Assembly: GCF_964204865.1 (NCBI RefSeq)
Contig: NC_135259.1
Location: 9,682,974-9,746,973 of the forward strand
Direction of reading: 5' to 3'
Source of the DNA: Styela clava
Taxonomy: Eukaryota > Chordata > Ascidiacea > Stolidobranchia > Styelidae
Length of the DNA: 64,000 nucleotides
The notes below the pieces were generated by a model. That model ran no database searches, was not told the origin of the DNA, and saw only the letters and a list, made by a program, of their open reading frames with translations. The translations under genes and the position numbers were made by a program. Shown here one piece after another: positions 22,590 through 33,880 of this stretch; the first letter of the stretch is position 1, and each line of letters begins with the position of its first letter.

Positions 22590-25213
22590 AGGCAACTCTG
22601 ACGTCACTCCATAAGGCTACAGGCGAAGGATTGTATTTCATGATACGCTCCAATGCACATATTTCTCGTCGCCTTTCGCGACCGTTTTCCGCTCGCTTTT
22701 GCTACTCGGCGTTTTCTTTACGTGTAGTACCTTCCTATTTGCGCCTGTAACGAAAGAAAATAATCCTTATATCTAAGAAGTTTTGCTCACTTGGAAAGCT
22801 GGAATTTCAGACAAGCTGTGAAGAGTAATTCTGGACATCATAGACGTTTTTTTTTATCAGAGAAGATTACAAACGCGATAGCGTAAAGATTTGTGTGCAA
22901 CATTTTGCAGATAATGACAAAGTTCAAAGTTAGTAATTTTAATGTTTGCGCTTAAACATTGAAATTTCATTTAAAGAGGGTGTCATACAAAACAGCAAAA
23001 CTGTTTGTACTTCTTTTTACGGTGCTGTGGTACAATTCCATAACACAAAGTTTGCACCTATCGAACTTGCTTTAATAGGTAAATTTATTAGACATATTAC
23101 ATATTCAGTTAATCGTAGGTAACATTTCTGGTACATAATGCCCCGTAGATAGGTTTGTGTCTAAATTTAGCTCATAGCTCAATAATTAATATTATCTTCG
23201 ATGCAGGAGGTTGCAGGGCTAAAATCAACTTTCAGCCTTACCGATCAACTGACGATGCTCATTTAGTTTGGCTCGAGCAAGTCCTCTTGAAAGACTTGTG
23301 TGAATGGGAACTACCTATATGTTTTGCCTTCCTCCGATTTTAGAAGACAAATTTATTCTGAGGGATTTCGCATATAATTCTCATTGATTGTTGGCTGTTT
23401 ATAATTTCTATTAATTGTGAATTCTAATTATAACAAAACGTTAAAAAAATTTTTACGTAATTTACTAGCACCTTTTTCTTGTCAATACTCCAAGTTGAGG
23501 TAACAAACAAGACAATACGTTTATGTCATCTGGAAGCAAAATATGCACACTAATTAAAAGTTTGACACATTGAGATAATACACCATGACAGGAAATACAA
23601 GTTAAAGATATATATGACCATCACATTGTAATTAAAATTAAAAAAAAATTAATAGGGGCTGTGGAGTATGAAAAGTTCAAGACAAAGAAAAGAACAAAAG
23701 TTCATAGCTCATGAACTCTCAATTTTGCCCCCATTGCTTTGTGAAGGCCAATATATTCCGAGTGGCTGAATTGGTTTACCTTTATGATAGCAACGATTTT
23801 GTATTCAATATAGCGAGTTTTTTTTTTCAATTTATTTGAAGTGATATTATTTCCCAAAGCAATGCTTGAAACGTCTAGATCAGTGGTGTCAAACTCATGG
23901 GTTTTCGAGAGCCGCATTGCATTTTGCAAATTGTAAAAAGGGCCGCAAACAGTTTTTGATAATGTATAGTTGAAAGATAGTTTCAGTTTGTGACATATAT
24001 TGTGATGCAACTAAACAGTTGGATTAAGTTTTATTATTTTCTTTAATTTCGAATGCAATTACATATTAATATTTGCATTCCACTATTATTGCAAGTTACT
24101 GTATTTTTTACAAAAAATCATAAAATTCCATGTACAACCATCAAAATTTTTAAACAAGCTTTGGATAAGGAAAGAATATTACATACACTTAATCTAAATA
24201 TATGAACCTAAAATTGACAAAAATACTACAGTATAAACTCAATGTTTTTTTAATTACATTTGTCCTGACGTTTGGCATCTTTTATGTGTCACCAGCATAC
24301 TAAGGTCAGGCTGAAATGATTTTATAGTACCAACTCTAACTCACGAGGTCACATGATCATGGGTTAATCTGGATCTTTGCGAATGTTTAAATAATTCCAG
24401 TAATGCAAAAAAAGTTACTTTTATCATTTCATGTATAGATCAGTAAAAAAACAAATGACAGATTTTTTCGACAAGACATTTCGCGCCACATTGCGTGGCA
24501 TAGAATTGCTTGAATTGATATTGATTTTTAGTAACTAAGTCGTTGTATTATTATATTAATATACAAACACATGGAAATTTTCTGTTCGAAGTTGCTCTTC
24601 GAATTTGTCATATTGACTGCTGAGCTTATTGTGTTTTTTCATTGTACTGATGGAAATATGACAAATTAAACAGAATTCTTCTTTGCTTCAGAATTTTGTG
24701 AAATGCAGAAATATTGCAACTCCCATTTTCTTCGAAAATGCCACCTTCTTCATGTACTTGCGTTTAATTTATTCACTCAAGTGTTTTATACAAGTATTCT
24801 TTTGCTAGCTTGATGTATATTCTTTATTGGGTCAAAATGTGAACAAAAAAAAATAATTTTCCAAAACTACTTTCAGTAAATTGTTTTCTGTGTGAATAAT
24901 CAATTTTACTTTAAAAGGTTTGTATTTTATCGTGAATCATGATTATACCTTTTACTGAATTTCTTCTATAGTACTACCAAAAGTTGATGAACCAAATATA
25001 ACACAGGTGTAGTGAGTGACCCGTAATCCTCATTTTCCAAAGCTGTTTTAAGTATGTCTGGCGTGTTTTGTGCCATTTTACAAATAAGACCGTTTATGGA
25101 ATCTTACGCTTTGGAATTTTTAGTTATTTTCCTCAAGCCCTGCAGGATATGGGGGCCATACACAACTCTGCCGGAGGGTCAAATGTCTTTGCATGACTCC
25201 ATAGGTTGTTCTT
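22590..25213. other. Non-coding stretch with repeat fragments
   Basis: About 22640-22740 ('gatacgctccaatgcacata') recurs in reverse complement near 26130-26180. A hAT-type left end, CAGTGGTGTCAAACTCATGG, lies at 23881 with no matching right end in view. No supported exon was found before the minus-strand exon at 25214. Confidence 0.5.
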
Positions 25214-25475
25214 CTATTGCAAACATTTATGGAGTACTCTAATTATATTTCTTGGAATCACACTGTCAATGATATGTCGCCAGACTTCTGATATCTCCCC
25301 TCTGCTACAGTTGTCCTGTGAATAAATAATAGGAAATTGAGGTTAGACGAATAGTTGAAAGTTTTGCTTTATGTCGGCTTAATTTCTTGATTGATATACT
25401 TACTATTTTTGCTATTGCTTCTTGTGCTGCAGGAGTCTCACAATGTTTAGACAGGTTTGTCCACAACTTTTGCAT
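25214..25475 (-). CDS. Putative last two exons of an unidentified minus-strand gene
   Basis: On the minus strand an exon at 25475-25404 follows a pyrimidine-rich acceptor (ttcttcag), reads MQKLWTNLSKHCETPA..., and ends at a strong donor (gtaagt). Exon 25315-25214 follows 'attcacag' and continues in the same phase as DNCSRGEISEVWRHIIDSVI... to a TAG stop. Together they give 57 residues of well-mixed amino acids. The first exon may be internal, since it opens right after an acceptor; a donor on the minus strand at about 25996 and the GC-richer region at 26450-26760 could belong to its upstream part. I do not recognise the protein. The splice signals and phase are good but the peptide is short. 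Confidence 0.45.
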
Positions 25476-25499
25476 CTGAAGAAAGAGAGGAGATTTATT

Positions 25500-27660
25500 A
25501 ATTTTCGTTAAGAATAAATAAAGCAGTCTATATGATTTAGAATGGAAAAGCTAATGAATCCAATATCTCATGTTTTATGTAAAAAATGTTTTACTGAATT
25601 TGGTATATAAACCAACTAATAAAAGGGTTTAGTCAGAAAATTACAAGCATTCGTGGCTCCAAATACTTGAGAGATCAGACTATACAATATCGTCCGGTAT
25701 GGGTGAATGTTAGGTGAACTTGTTAACCCTTTGATTCGATACGCAAATAAAAGTGAATGAGCAATAGTATGTTACAGCAATGAGTATATATCCTCACTGA
25801 TTAAAAAAAAATCTAAATGGAGGTGCAGGAACAATTTGAAACCATAAGGGGTAAGTAAATATGCAATTTCGGCAAATGGGCAACTACGTACCGTACTGAA
25901 TTAATAACTTCGTAGTATTTGACAAAAGCTGGCTTTTCCACATGTACTTAACAGTGCGATGCCCGGGTGTGATATACAACAATAGTATTTACCTTACCTT
26001 TTTCCAATTTCTTTTTACCTCAACTTTCCAAAATATCATTAAAATCGACAACAACTGTCAAAGCAGGCACGAACACCATTTGTGCTATGCCTTGAAAGCA
26101 GCACACATCCGCTCGTTTTCGTCTTGTCAAGTATGTGCATTGGAGCGTGCTATCAGATACGATCTTCGGCCAAAAATGCCGGAGTTGCGCATCATGTTGT
26201 TTAATGTCATTGCTTATACTTATATACTTATAGCAAAACCGGCCCAGGACTTGAGTCCTGAGTGCAAGATTCATCATTTTCGAAGTCAATATTGATGAAT
26301 CCAATGCACTGATTATCACTATCTCTCTAAATTAAGTTTAAATAAGTGTACTATGTTAATTCTATAACGGAATGCGATGAAGGGGCATGTTCGTAAGTAA
26401 TTTGATCGTAAATATATACTACTAGATTTGATCGTCCCGTCGATAGAAAGGATGAAATTTTCGGAAGGTGGCGCCGATGTGCAATGTTTTTGTTGACAAA
26501 CGGTTGCAAGGGCAAAGACAAAGCGGGACTGTTTCGAAACACAAGGCGACTGACTGGGCGGGAGCGCTGTGGCCCGCAGCTCCTACTCTCGACAATTTTA
26601 GCAGTTGGAGCCTGGAATTTTCGATATCGATATAGTTTGAATAAATTTGATTTGAACCTTGCAATTTATACAGTTCGTAAATGCATCTTTAGCACGATGC
26701 GCTGACCGGCGACCGCCGAGCCATTCAGGCGTTGCCGGTACCTGTAGCTGGCCGCTAGGTCGGGCATTTGTTTTATTTTCTGTGTATAATTACTAAAATA
26801 TGCAGGTTACTGATCATTGAATCTTGTGTGGAACTCATAATATGGTACCGGTATTAATCCAGTACCGTGATAGGTTATACATAGACTATTATCAATGTCA
26901 GAATGTTACGTTACCGGTACCGTAATGTAATAATTTCTGTACAGTACCGGTACCGGTACCGGTACTGGGGTCGCATGTAGTTTCTATCCAAAGTCGCCCA
27001 AACACTCTTGAAATTAATGACATAGTATAGAAATAATGTAAAGGTCAAATGTCCATTTTTGCTCAGATTCAACGTATTTTTTATCCAATACCGGTACCGT
27101 ACCTGTAATTTTACGCGGATGTATTGAACAGTATCCAAAGTCAAAGTCAGTTGCAAGTGCAGTTTTGAGTATCCTGTGGCGTGTGGCAGGGCTGTCCCTT
27201 ATGGTGACAAATATTGGGTAAGTTGGAACGTTTTTCTTATGGATACAGTTTTGATGGATTTGGGGTTAGGGTTAGGGTTTAGCTTAGGTAGGCTACATAT
27301 AATTCCACATGATCAACACATTAATTTGTGAATATACCGCTAATACTGAATACTGAATAGCGCTATAAAACCATGGCAAGAGCTGCCGCGGTTCGTTCGT
27401 GGCAGGAGCTGCCATGAAGTGGTAAGAACTGCGCCTCGTCAGTTGCATGCGGGCGCAGTTGTTTTACACTCCGGGAATTCTGATTTGCACCCAGGAAATT
27501 TCTGATTGCACGCCCAATTTCTCGTTCATGAAATCCAGACCGGAGGCTGGGAAACACTGCAATTGGTTCATTTTTGCACAAATTCATATTTCACAGACTA
27601 CATAAATTTAAAAAAACTGGCAATTGAAAATTTAGACTTGAAGTTATATTTAAAGGCTTG
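25500..27660. other. Intergenic region upstream of MEI4, with GGTACC-rich and GC-richer patches
   Basis: 26450-26760 is richer in GC and CpG than its surroundings and may be a promoter region for either strand. 26840-27110 is crowded with the palindromes ACCGGT and GGTACC. 27261-27280 carries two adjacent TTAGGG units plus partial ones. 27370-27550 is again CpG-rich, just before MEI4. No conserved protein frame was recognised. Confidence 0.5.
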
Positions 27661-27674
27661 TTTATTGAAGTATA

Positions 27675-29264
27675 ATGAATTCTAAAAGCAGTGACCAAAG
27701 TTGCACCAGCTTAAGTGACTCTGAAAAAGCACAAGTGGAGTTTATTAAGATGGCAAAAGTTGCTGTCGCAACTGCAATCATCAGATCCAAACCAGATACC
27801 ATGACTGGTGAACAATACGCTTCGTTCTTGCATCAAAAAATTCAATTGAATAGAGATAAATGGGAACAAAAATGTAAAAATCTTGAACAAGAGTTATTGG
27901 AAATGAAAATAAAACTTTTGTCAAAGAAAACTGAAGTTGTTGGTACTAATGATGATGTGCCATCATGTTTTTCTACTACTCCGCCATGCTCCTCAGAAAA
28001 TGTTGAAACACACAAGAGTGTATGTTCTGATGAGAAAATATTACATACTCATGCTGAGTTTCTTGAGTGTGTTTCAAAACTCAAGTTTTCCGCGAATTTT
28101 TTGGATCAAGTTGCGGATGCATTTGGAGATATAAATGTTGCAAGTGGTCATACGGATGTTAGTGAAGATATTTTGCAAAGAAATATTGTCAATAAGCAAA
28201 CATTACACAGCGTTGAAGAAATTTTTAAATTTGTAAAGAGGAAAATCACATCAGGGAATAAATCTTTGATTTCTAATAATGCTATTTCATTTTCTATATC
28301 ATGTCTGATTAAGCTGCTTTCATCATTTGAAAATTATCTAATATCATCTAGAAATGAAGATAGTTATATTCTAGAAATCGCAACAAACATTGTTGAAAAG
28401 AGTTGCAATTTTTCTTTAGAATTACAAGCACATATTATGAGTTGCACTGATATAGAATCGTATAAAATCCAAAAATCTTGTTGTGAAGTAATTGTTCATC
28501 TCGCAAATTATCCAAGCCTTTGTAATGCTATTGTAAAACAATTAGTTCAAGGAATAGTTGCAGTAGGATTGAATTTAAAATCGTCATTGAATAGTGAAGT
28601 AGATGTAAATCAACAAGGACCACCTGATTATATATTATGTGAAAACGTTGCATATTTGTTTAAGATGTTGGAATCAATTTTATCGTACTTGCTTGAAAGT
28701 ATTCACGAAGAGAAGGTTTCTCACTCAAAGAGAGGAGCAAATTCTTGTGCTAGTAATAAATCCACTGTGCCGGACGATAGAGAGGTCACTGCCAAAGAGG
28801 TAAATTCAAATATAAATCAAAATTGCGAAAAGGAGACCAAAGAGAGCACAACATCGCGGAAACAAAAACGAAAGAAAAGCTCATCCCAACCTCAAAATAA
28901 AAAAACAAAAACCAGTGCTGATAATGTTTCTACAAATATAATAGACTTTTTCAATTCAATGAAAAACTCACAACAATTGAAAAGTCAGAATCAACTTTCT
29001 GAAACTGAATTTACTCAAACAGAAAACAATTCTTCGGAGAAAGAAGAATCTGCTCCGAAAAACCTGCCAAATTCTAATAGTAAGACAAGAGAGGAAAAAG
29101 TCAGCAGTATTAGATCAATCGTAACTCCGGATTTTCTGATTTATATTCAAGAAGCAATGGATAATTCACTGATACATATTTGTGATGATTTTCCTCTGTT
29201 TTCATTCTATGTTTGGAAAATAAGTAGTTTAGCTGAAAGAATTATGAGAGCATTAGAAAACTGA
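27675..29264 (+). CDS. MEI4: MEI4-like meiotic double-strand break formation protein, intronless
   Basis: One uninterrupted frame of 529 residues from ATG 27675 to TGA. The N-terminal block at residues about 26-80, with AKVAVATAIIRSKPD followed by a coiled-coil stretch (DKWEQKCKNLEQELLEMK), matches the family signature 'LALAIIRSKP...' of animal MEI4. A helical middle region (about 120-355) contains FLECVSKLKFS and CCEVIVHLANYPSLCNAI. Residues ~395-413 (KQKRKKSSS...KKTK) look like a nuclear localisation signal in a low-complexity linker, followed by a helical tail. It is longer than human MEI4 (about 385) because of that linker. Family knowledge: MEI4 works with REC114 and IHO1 on meiotic chromosome axes to allow SPO11 cutting, and its N-terminus binds REC114. 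Vertebrate MEI4 has several introns; none are seen here. An acceptor-like 'tttcacag' 79 bases upstream of the ATG could end a 5' UTR intron or accept a spliced leader. Confidence 0.78.
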   Translation: MNSKSSDQSCTSLSDSEKAQVEFIKMAKVAVATAIIRSKPDTMTGEQYASFLHQKIQLNRDKWEQKCKNLEQELLEMKIKLLSKKTEVVGTNDDVPSCFSTTPPCSSENVETHKSVCSDEKILHTHAEFLECVSKLKFSANFLDQVADAFGDINVASGHTDVSEDILQRNIVNKQTLHSVEEIFKFVKRKITSGNKSLISNNAISFSISCLIKLLSSFENYLISSRNEDSYILEIATNIVEKSCNFSLELQAHIMSCTDIESYKIQKSCCEVIVHLANYPSLCNAIVKQLVQGIVAVGLNLKSSLNSEVDVNQQGPPDYILCENVAYLFKMLESILSYLLESIHEEKVSHSKRGANSCASNKSTVPDDREVTAKEVNSNINQNCEKETKESTTSRKQKRKKSSSQPQNKKTKTSADNVSTNIIDFFNSMKNSQQLKSQNQLSETEFTQTENNSSEKEESAPKNLPNSNSKTREEKVSSIRSIVTPDFLIYIQEAMDNSLIHICDDFPLFSFYVWKISSLAERIMRALEN

Positions 29265-30246
29265 ATTGTTTGTAATGTTCTGAAATTTCAGCGTGGGAAA
29301 CCGAAACCTCATTTCAATTGTCGGGCTATTTGGGATTCAGAAATAATAGTTTATGCTCAATAATACTCTGAGCTGCAGTTCCTTATCAGCAATTTCAATA
29401 TTCCAATTAATTTTTTTTTCATGTAGTTCAGTAACACATGAAGATGATAAAGGTATGAATCTCGCCCTTAAATTAGCATTCATGCCAATTACACCTGAAT
29501 ATATATGTCTAAATAGAAATTTCAATTGGGTGCTGTGACCGAGCGTTAATATGTTAGATTCAGCTGTGTTTGGTAGGCAATTTTGGTATGGGAAATTAAA
29601 TTTAGTAGCCAATGCAGAATTCAGAGGATTTTAGTCCTCCTTTCATATTATCAGATATTGGTGGCTTATTGTACAAAGTCTGGTATGGAGCAAAAGGCAG
29701 AACAAAGCGTCATACAAAAAAAAAAATTTATGTATAAAAATTGAAACAGTATAGAACTATTGTGAAAAAGATTTCATTTGGTAACTTTAATGCATTGGTT
29801 CTCAAATGGTGGGGCACGTCCCACAAGGGGCTCGAGCGTAGACAATTTTTTGAGGAGGGCGTGAAGCTAATGAAAATAAAAATATTTGTTAGAGTTGATC
29901 TTGTCTGCCTTATTTTATTTACATTTCAAAACTTTGTCAAAGATTTTTTCTTTGTAGCTTATTGTTAGCTAGATATTTTTGAGGTGGGGTGCGAGACTTG
30001 ACAAATTCAAAAAAGGTTATGCAGTTTAAAAATGGAAAAATGCTTTAATGAAAATGTTCATTTACCGGTAATTATTGTTTTGATGCAAAATTATGTCGCA
30101 TTTTTGACCACTGTGAATTTTTCAACTGCTCATTAAAACTGCTTCAACATGGTCTTTTTACTGTATTAGACTATTACTCTGTTTTTTAAATTTACAGCAG
30201 CTTTATTACGGAAAATATTATTGTATTAGTAGTGTTTAAATTAAGA
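29265..30246 (+). other. Spacer between MEI4 and TCHP with a degraded hAT-like MITE
   Basis: 29798-30025 contains 'ggttctcaaatggtggggca', 'ttgttagctagatatttttg' and 'aggtggggtgcgagacttga', matching the family at 1525 and 9466. An acceptor-like 'aaatttacag' lies about 50 bases before the TCHP start codon. No other gene is seen. Confidence 0.55.
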
Positions 30247-31740
30247 ATGGCTCTTCCAACTTTGCCTTCAAGATGGAGACACAATGATATTGAAAAACAG
30301 TTGCAGAAAATGCATGAACAACAAAATAATTTTCGAAACTGTTGGAATGAAACTGTAAAATATTATAATGGAAACTCAGTGCGATCAAGTATTCAACAAA
30401 ATTGGACATCTGACCATTCTTTTAGAAAAAGTATGGAAGCTTACTCTTCACGAGATGAAAAGAATAAAAAAATTGAAAATCTTCATAAACGTAGACAAAA
30501 ATTAGCTAAATTTTTACAAGATGAAAGAGATCAATTAGAAGCAGAATTGCGCGGACTTTCTGTTGGAAATTACTCAAGAATTAGAGAAATGAAAGAAAAA
30601 GCTGAAGGTTTGAAATCCGCAAGAGAAGAAAAAAATCGACAAATTGCTCAGGAAAAACTCTACGAACATTGGCAACGTAATAATCCTGAGTTACGAGCGG
30701 TTGATTCGGAGTTACATCGGGAACATGTGAAAGAAGCTTGGAAATATCAATTAAGTGAAAGAGTCGAACAAAAGAATGAGGAAATAGAGAATGAAATTCA
30801 GTTTGCTAACGAATATGAACAGGCTCGTGCTGAGGCCATTGAAAACATGCGCAGAATAGAAGAGGAGAGAAAACTTGCTGAAAAAGAAAGAGCAGAGGTA
30901 CTAAAACAACAAATGAGAGATTTAAAGGAACGTGAAGAAGAAGGCGAATTACTCAAAATGGAGGAAGCAAAGTTTTTAAATGACCAAATCAAAATCGAAA
31001 AGATTGAGGAGGAACGAAAAAAAATGGAAAAGAGAGTAAAGCAGAGAGAATTAGGTCGATTTCTTCATCGTCAATATAAAGCTCAGTTGAGAAGTCGAGC
31101 GCAACAAATTCAAGAAGAATTAGAACTTGATCGACAAATTCTTCAACGACTTCTAGAAGAGGAATTAAGTCAAAGAGAAGTTCAAAGCGCCCGTCAAGAG
31201 AAAGCAAGACAAGATGTCGCCTGGATGAAACAAGTTTTAGAAGATCAAATCAAATTGGAAAAAGAACGAGAAGCTGAACTTGATCTTCTATATCGAGAAG
31301 AAGCGAGACAAGTTTGGGAAAAGAGAGAGGAAGAGTGGAGGAGAGAAAGAGAAGCTCGTGAGAGACTAATGAGAGATGTACTCGACGAGAGGTCCGATCA
31401 ACTCGCTTATAATATGGAAGAAAATCGACGCAAACAAAAAAGATTATTGGAAGAGAGAGAAGAATTGATTGCTCATTTAGAGGATGTGCAGAAAACATCG
31501 AGACAGGAAAAGAGAGAGCAAGAGAAAATAAAACTTGAACGTAAAGACGAACTCGAGCAACAAGCGACATCAAGAAGAGAGAAAATAAAAACCGCACGAC
31601 AAAAAGAAATGGACGAATTGAGAGAGCAAGAGGAAGCAGAACGAGAATATAATAAATTTGTCGTACAAGAAACAGAGAGGAAGCGTCAAATCGGATATCA
31701 ACAAGGTCAACATGCAAGAAGACGAACTGCGTGGCAGTGA
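30247..31740 (+). CDS. TCHP: Trichoplein keratin filament-binding protein, intronless
   Basis: A single frame of 497 residues, against 498 in human TCHP. The start is set at ATG 30247 because MALPTLPSRWR is the conserved N-terminus; an upstream in-frame GTG at 30232 is not a likely start. Nearly the whole protein is charged coiled coil (Glu, Arg, Lys, Gln). Conserved blocks include LKSAREEKNRQIAQEKLYEHW, ELGRFLHRQYKAQLRSR, QQIQEELELDRQIL and DVAWMKQ, covering the trichohyalin/plectin-homology region at roughly residues 255-425. The C-terminal end, RRRTAWQ, resembles the human PKIAWN ending. Family knowledge: it binds keratin 8/18 and ninein, sits at mother centrioles and restrains primary cilium assembly through Aurora A. 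It lies 983 bases after MEI4 on the same strand. No intron interrupts it, unlike vertebrate TCHP. A 170-residue minus-strand frame here is an antisense shadow. Confidence 0.95.
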   Translation: MALPTLPSRWRHNDIEKQLQKMHEQQNNFRNCWNETVKYYNGNSVRSSIQQNWTSDHSFRKSMEAYSSRDEKNKKIENLHKRRQKLAKFLQDERDQLEAELRGLSVGNYSRIREMKEKAEGLKSAREEKNRQIAQEKLYEHWQRNNPELRAVDSELHREHVKEAWKYQLSERVEQKNEEIENEIQFANEYEQARAEAIENMRRIEEERKLAEKERAEVLKQQMRDLKEREEEGELLKMEEAKFLNDQIKIEKIEEERKKMEKRVKQRELGRFLHRQYKAQLRSRAQQIQEELELDRQILQRLLEEELSQREVQSARQEKARQDVAWMKQVLEDQIKLEKEREAELDLLYREEARQVWEKREEEWRREREARERLMRDVLDERSDQLAYNMEENRRKQKRLLEEREELIAHLEDVQKTSRQEKREQEKIKLERKDELEQQATSRREKIKTARQKEMDELREQEEAEREYNKFVVQETERKRQIGYQQGQHARRRTAWQ

Positions 31741-32248
31741 TTACATTATTTTGATTCATCATCCACGCCTCATGGTGCTTCTATAATGCAGTTCTGAAAC
31801 ATCTTTGAAATCGGCATCTCACCTAATAATTGTTTAGATGGAAATATATATGAAGGACAGTTTGAAACATGGTAATGGAATTGCCAGAATAACAAAAATT
31901 ATAAGAATACCCTGTTAAATTTAGCATTCACTGATCACAGATAACCAGAAATGATATAAATTTCGAAATCTGTTTGAAATTTTGTTGTAATTTAATGTTA
32001 TGAATTCTTTATTTTTATGTTTTGTTGTATCCCAAATGAATATTTTTACATGCAAAATTGGGGCTGTCTATTTGTTAAAACCTTCTAAGCTTTCCTATCC
32101 AATGAATATTAGTCTGAATTCAACTGAGCAATTGCCTCTTGATACTGTACTAGGCGAAATACCTTTAAAATACCAGATAACAGTTTTCTTACTGTGTGTA
32201 GATCACAATCTGAACAGGAATAGCAGTCAAAATAGGTGAACACTGAAC

Positions 32249-32443
32249 AAATTTTGCATGTGCATTCATCATAGCTCGGATTAGAAGCCTATTGATTTTC
32301 GAGGAATTATGACGTATAATTAGCGAGTTATTCATTAATTAGTGATGGGACACATGGTGTCACTATGGAGTAAGAGCGCTGTTTTGGCGGATCCCCTAAC
32401 CTCCGATCCATAAGTCTTCGGTCTTCGACCGATATTCTCGTTT
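32249..32443. repeat. Dispersed repeat starting AAATTTTGCATGTG, second copy
   Basis: It aligns along its whole length with 17001-17195 ('agaagcctattgatttt', 'ataattagcgagttatt', 'cggtcttcgaccgatattct'). It starts and stops at equivalent points, so both copies seem bounded. Confidence 0.75.
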
Positions 32444-32890
32444 ATTTTTTATTTCAAAATTTCAACATTCTATTTTTTTTATAAGTACTGTGCTGTGTTA
32501 TTGCATTTGACCACTGTGCCAAAAATAATGCATAATGAGTTTTCGTGGACATCTTGTAGGCATTGAGCTCAAATTTTCAAGACACTGAAATATTTTATTA
32601 ATTAGAGATAACCGAATTGAATGTTGAGTAATACAGGTATTGATTTTGTGTAAAATCTTTTAACCATGTACAAGTGTCATGGACATCTAAATTATTTGGA
32701 ATTTGAAAAAATCATTTTTATTCTTTGCTATTGTGTATTCATGCTTTACGTACATGAGCCCACCAGTTTGAAAGAATATGTGATATACTCAGTGGGGCCA
32801 TGATAAATCAGCGAGCCTGGCTTTGTTTTTTAGAGCTATAACCTATAAGTTTGGGGAAAGAAATAAAAAAAAACTGTTCACTGAATATAC

Positions 32891-33161
32891 CGTATATCCT
32901 CGCATTATAAGACTTCTTTGAAACTCAAAAAAAGTTGCCAAACCAAGGGGGTCAGCATATACGCGCATAACTCTGATATTACTCAAAAGAAATTACATTA
33001 TGCTATCTTAATTCCCACAGCTACAACTCGAACCATGCTAAGTTCTCACGCTAAGAGCATATGACTTGTTAGGTCGGCTTATATGCAAATTTTCACTACA
33101 AGTTCACTGTTTTGGAGGGTTGGCTCATTTGAGAGATTGGCTTATTTTGCAAGGATATACG
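32891..33161. mobile_element. DNA transposon MITE with CGTATATCC ends
   Basis: Left end CGTATATCCTCGCA and right end TGCAAGGATATACG are inverted repeats (one mismatch). The interior 'tttgaaactcaaaaaaagtt' and 'tatacgcgcataactc' recur in reverse complement in the element at 40027-40485, so the two belong to one family. No target duplication was recognised. Confidence 0.75.
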
Positions 33162-33880
33162 CAATCCCAAGTATTTTGAATCTGCATTGATCTATACTCC
33201 TTTTAAAACTTTTTTAACTAGGTTTGAAATTAGTATTGTTTCTTGTTGTTGACTGTTGTAGCTATCATTTTTTGTTATATTTCATTGTGGTATGACACAA
33301 GCACAACAGTTCACGATATTTGTTGTGGTGTGTACCTTAAGTGTGTACCTGTAGTTTAATAAAGAGTTCTATAGGGTATACCATATCATTGAATGGTTTT
33401 TTCCTATCTTCAAATCTGTTGGTCCAACAATAGATTTTCTGCAAAATGACATCCCCCCCTTTATGTCAGCCATCGCTCACACTATTCAATATTTTCATTT
33501 TAAGAATAGTTATTGCTCAGTAGTGAATATTCATTTCTTTACTGGTAATTTGTAAAGCAAGTTTATTATCTTTGGTGCATTAGATGATGTTTATGTTCTA
33601 AGTAGCGACTACCTTTGGTTATTATTGTATGTCTACATTCACGTTTGAACATTTTCAAAAGTCACAAAATATGTTTTTTTACTTTTTAATAATTGTGTTG
33701 TTCGAATTTTACTTGTGTTGTGCAGATGATCTTCGACTTTCATCGGTATTATTAATCTTCATTTTGGTTGCGTGAAACTGTATGTAACTTTTCGTGTTTG
33801 GAAAAATCATAATTTAAAGTATTAGCATTTTGAGCTATTTGCATTCAATTTTACTAAAATTGAAAATGACTTATCTAAAT

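Noticed and set aside
25817..25850. Plus-strand ATG followed by 11 codons and a strong donor (gtaagt), possible first exon
   Set aside because: No in-phase downstream exon could be supported before MEI4, and a short ATG-to-donor run is easily met by chance.
26020..26319. 99- and 117-codon open frames on opposite strands
   Set aside because: They overlap each other, and part of the region (about 26130-26180) is a repeat shared in reverse complement with 22640-22740. No protein motif.
30232..30246. Upstream GTG extension of TCHP
   Set aside because: The conserved N-terminus MALPTLPSRW starts at the ATG at 30247; GTG starts are not expected in animal nuclear genes.
31250..31762. 170-codon minus-strand open frame
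   Set aside because: It is antisense to TCHP. The long Glu/Arg-rich coiled coil gives open antisense frames rich in Leu/Ser/Phe; no family resemblance.
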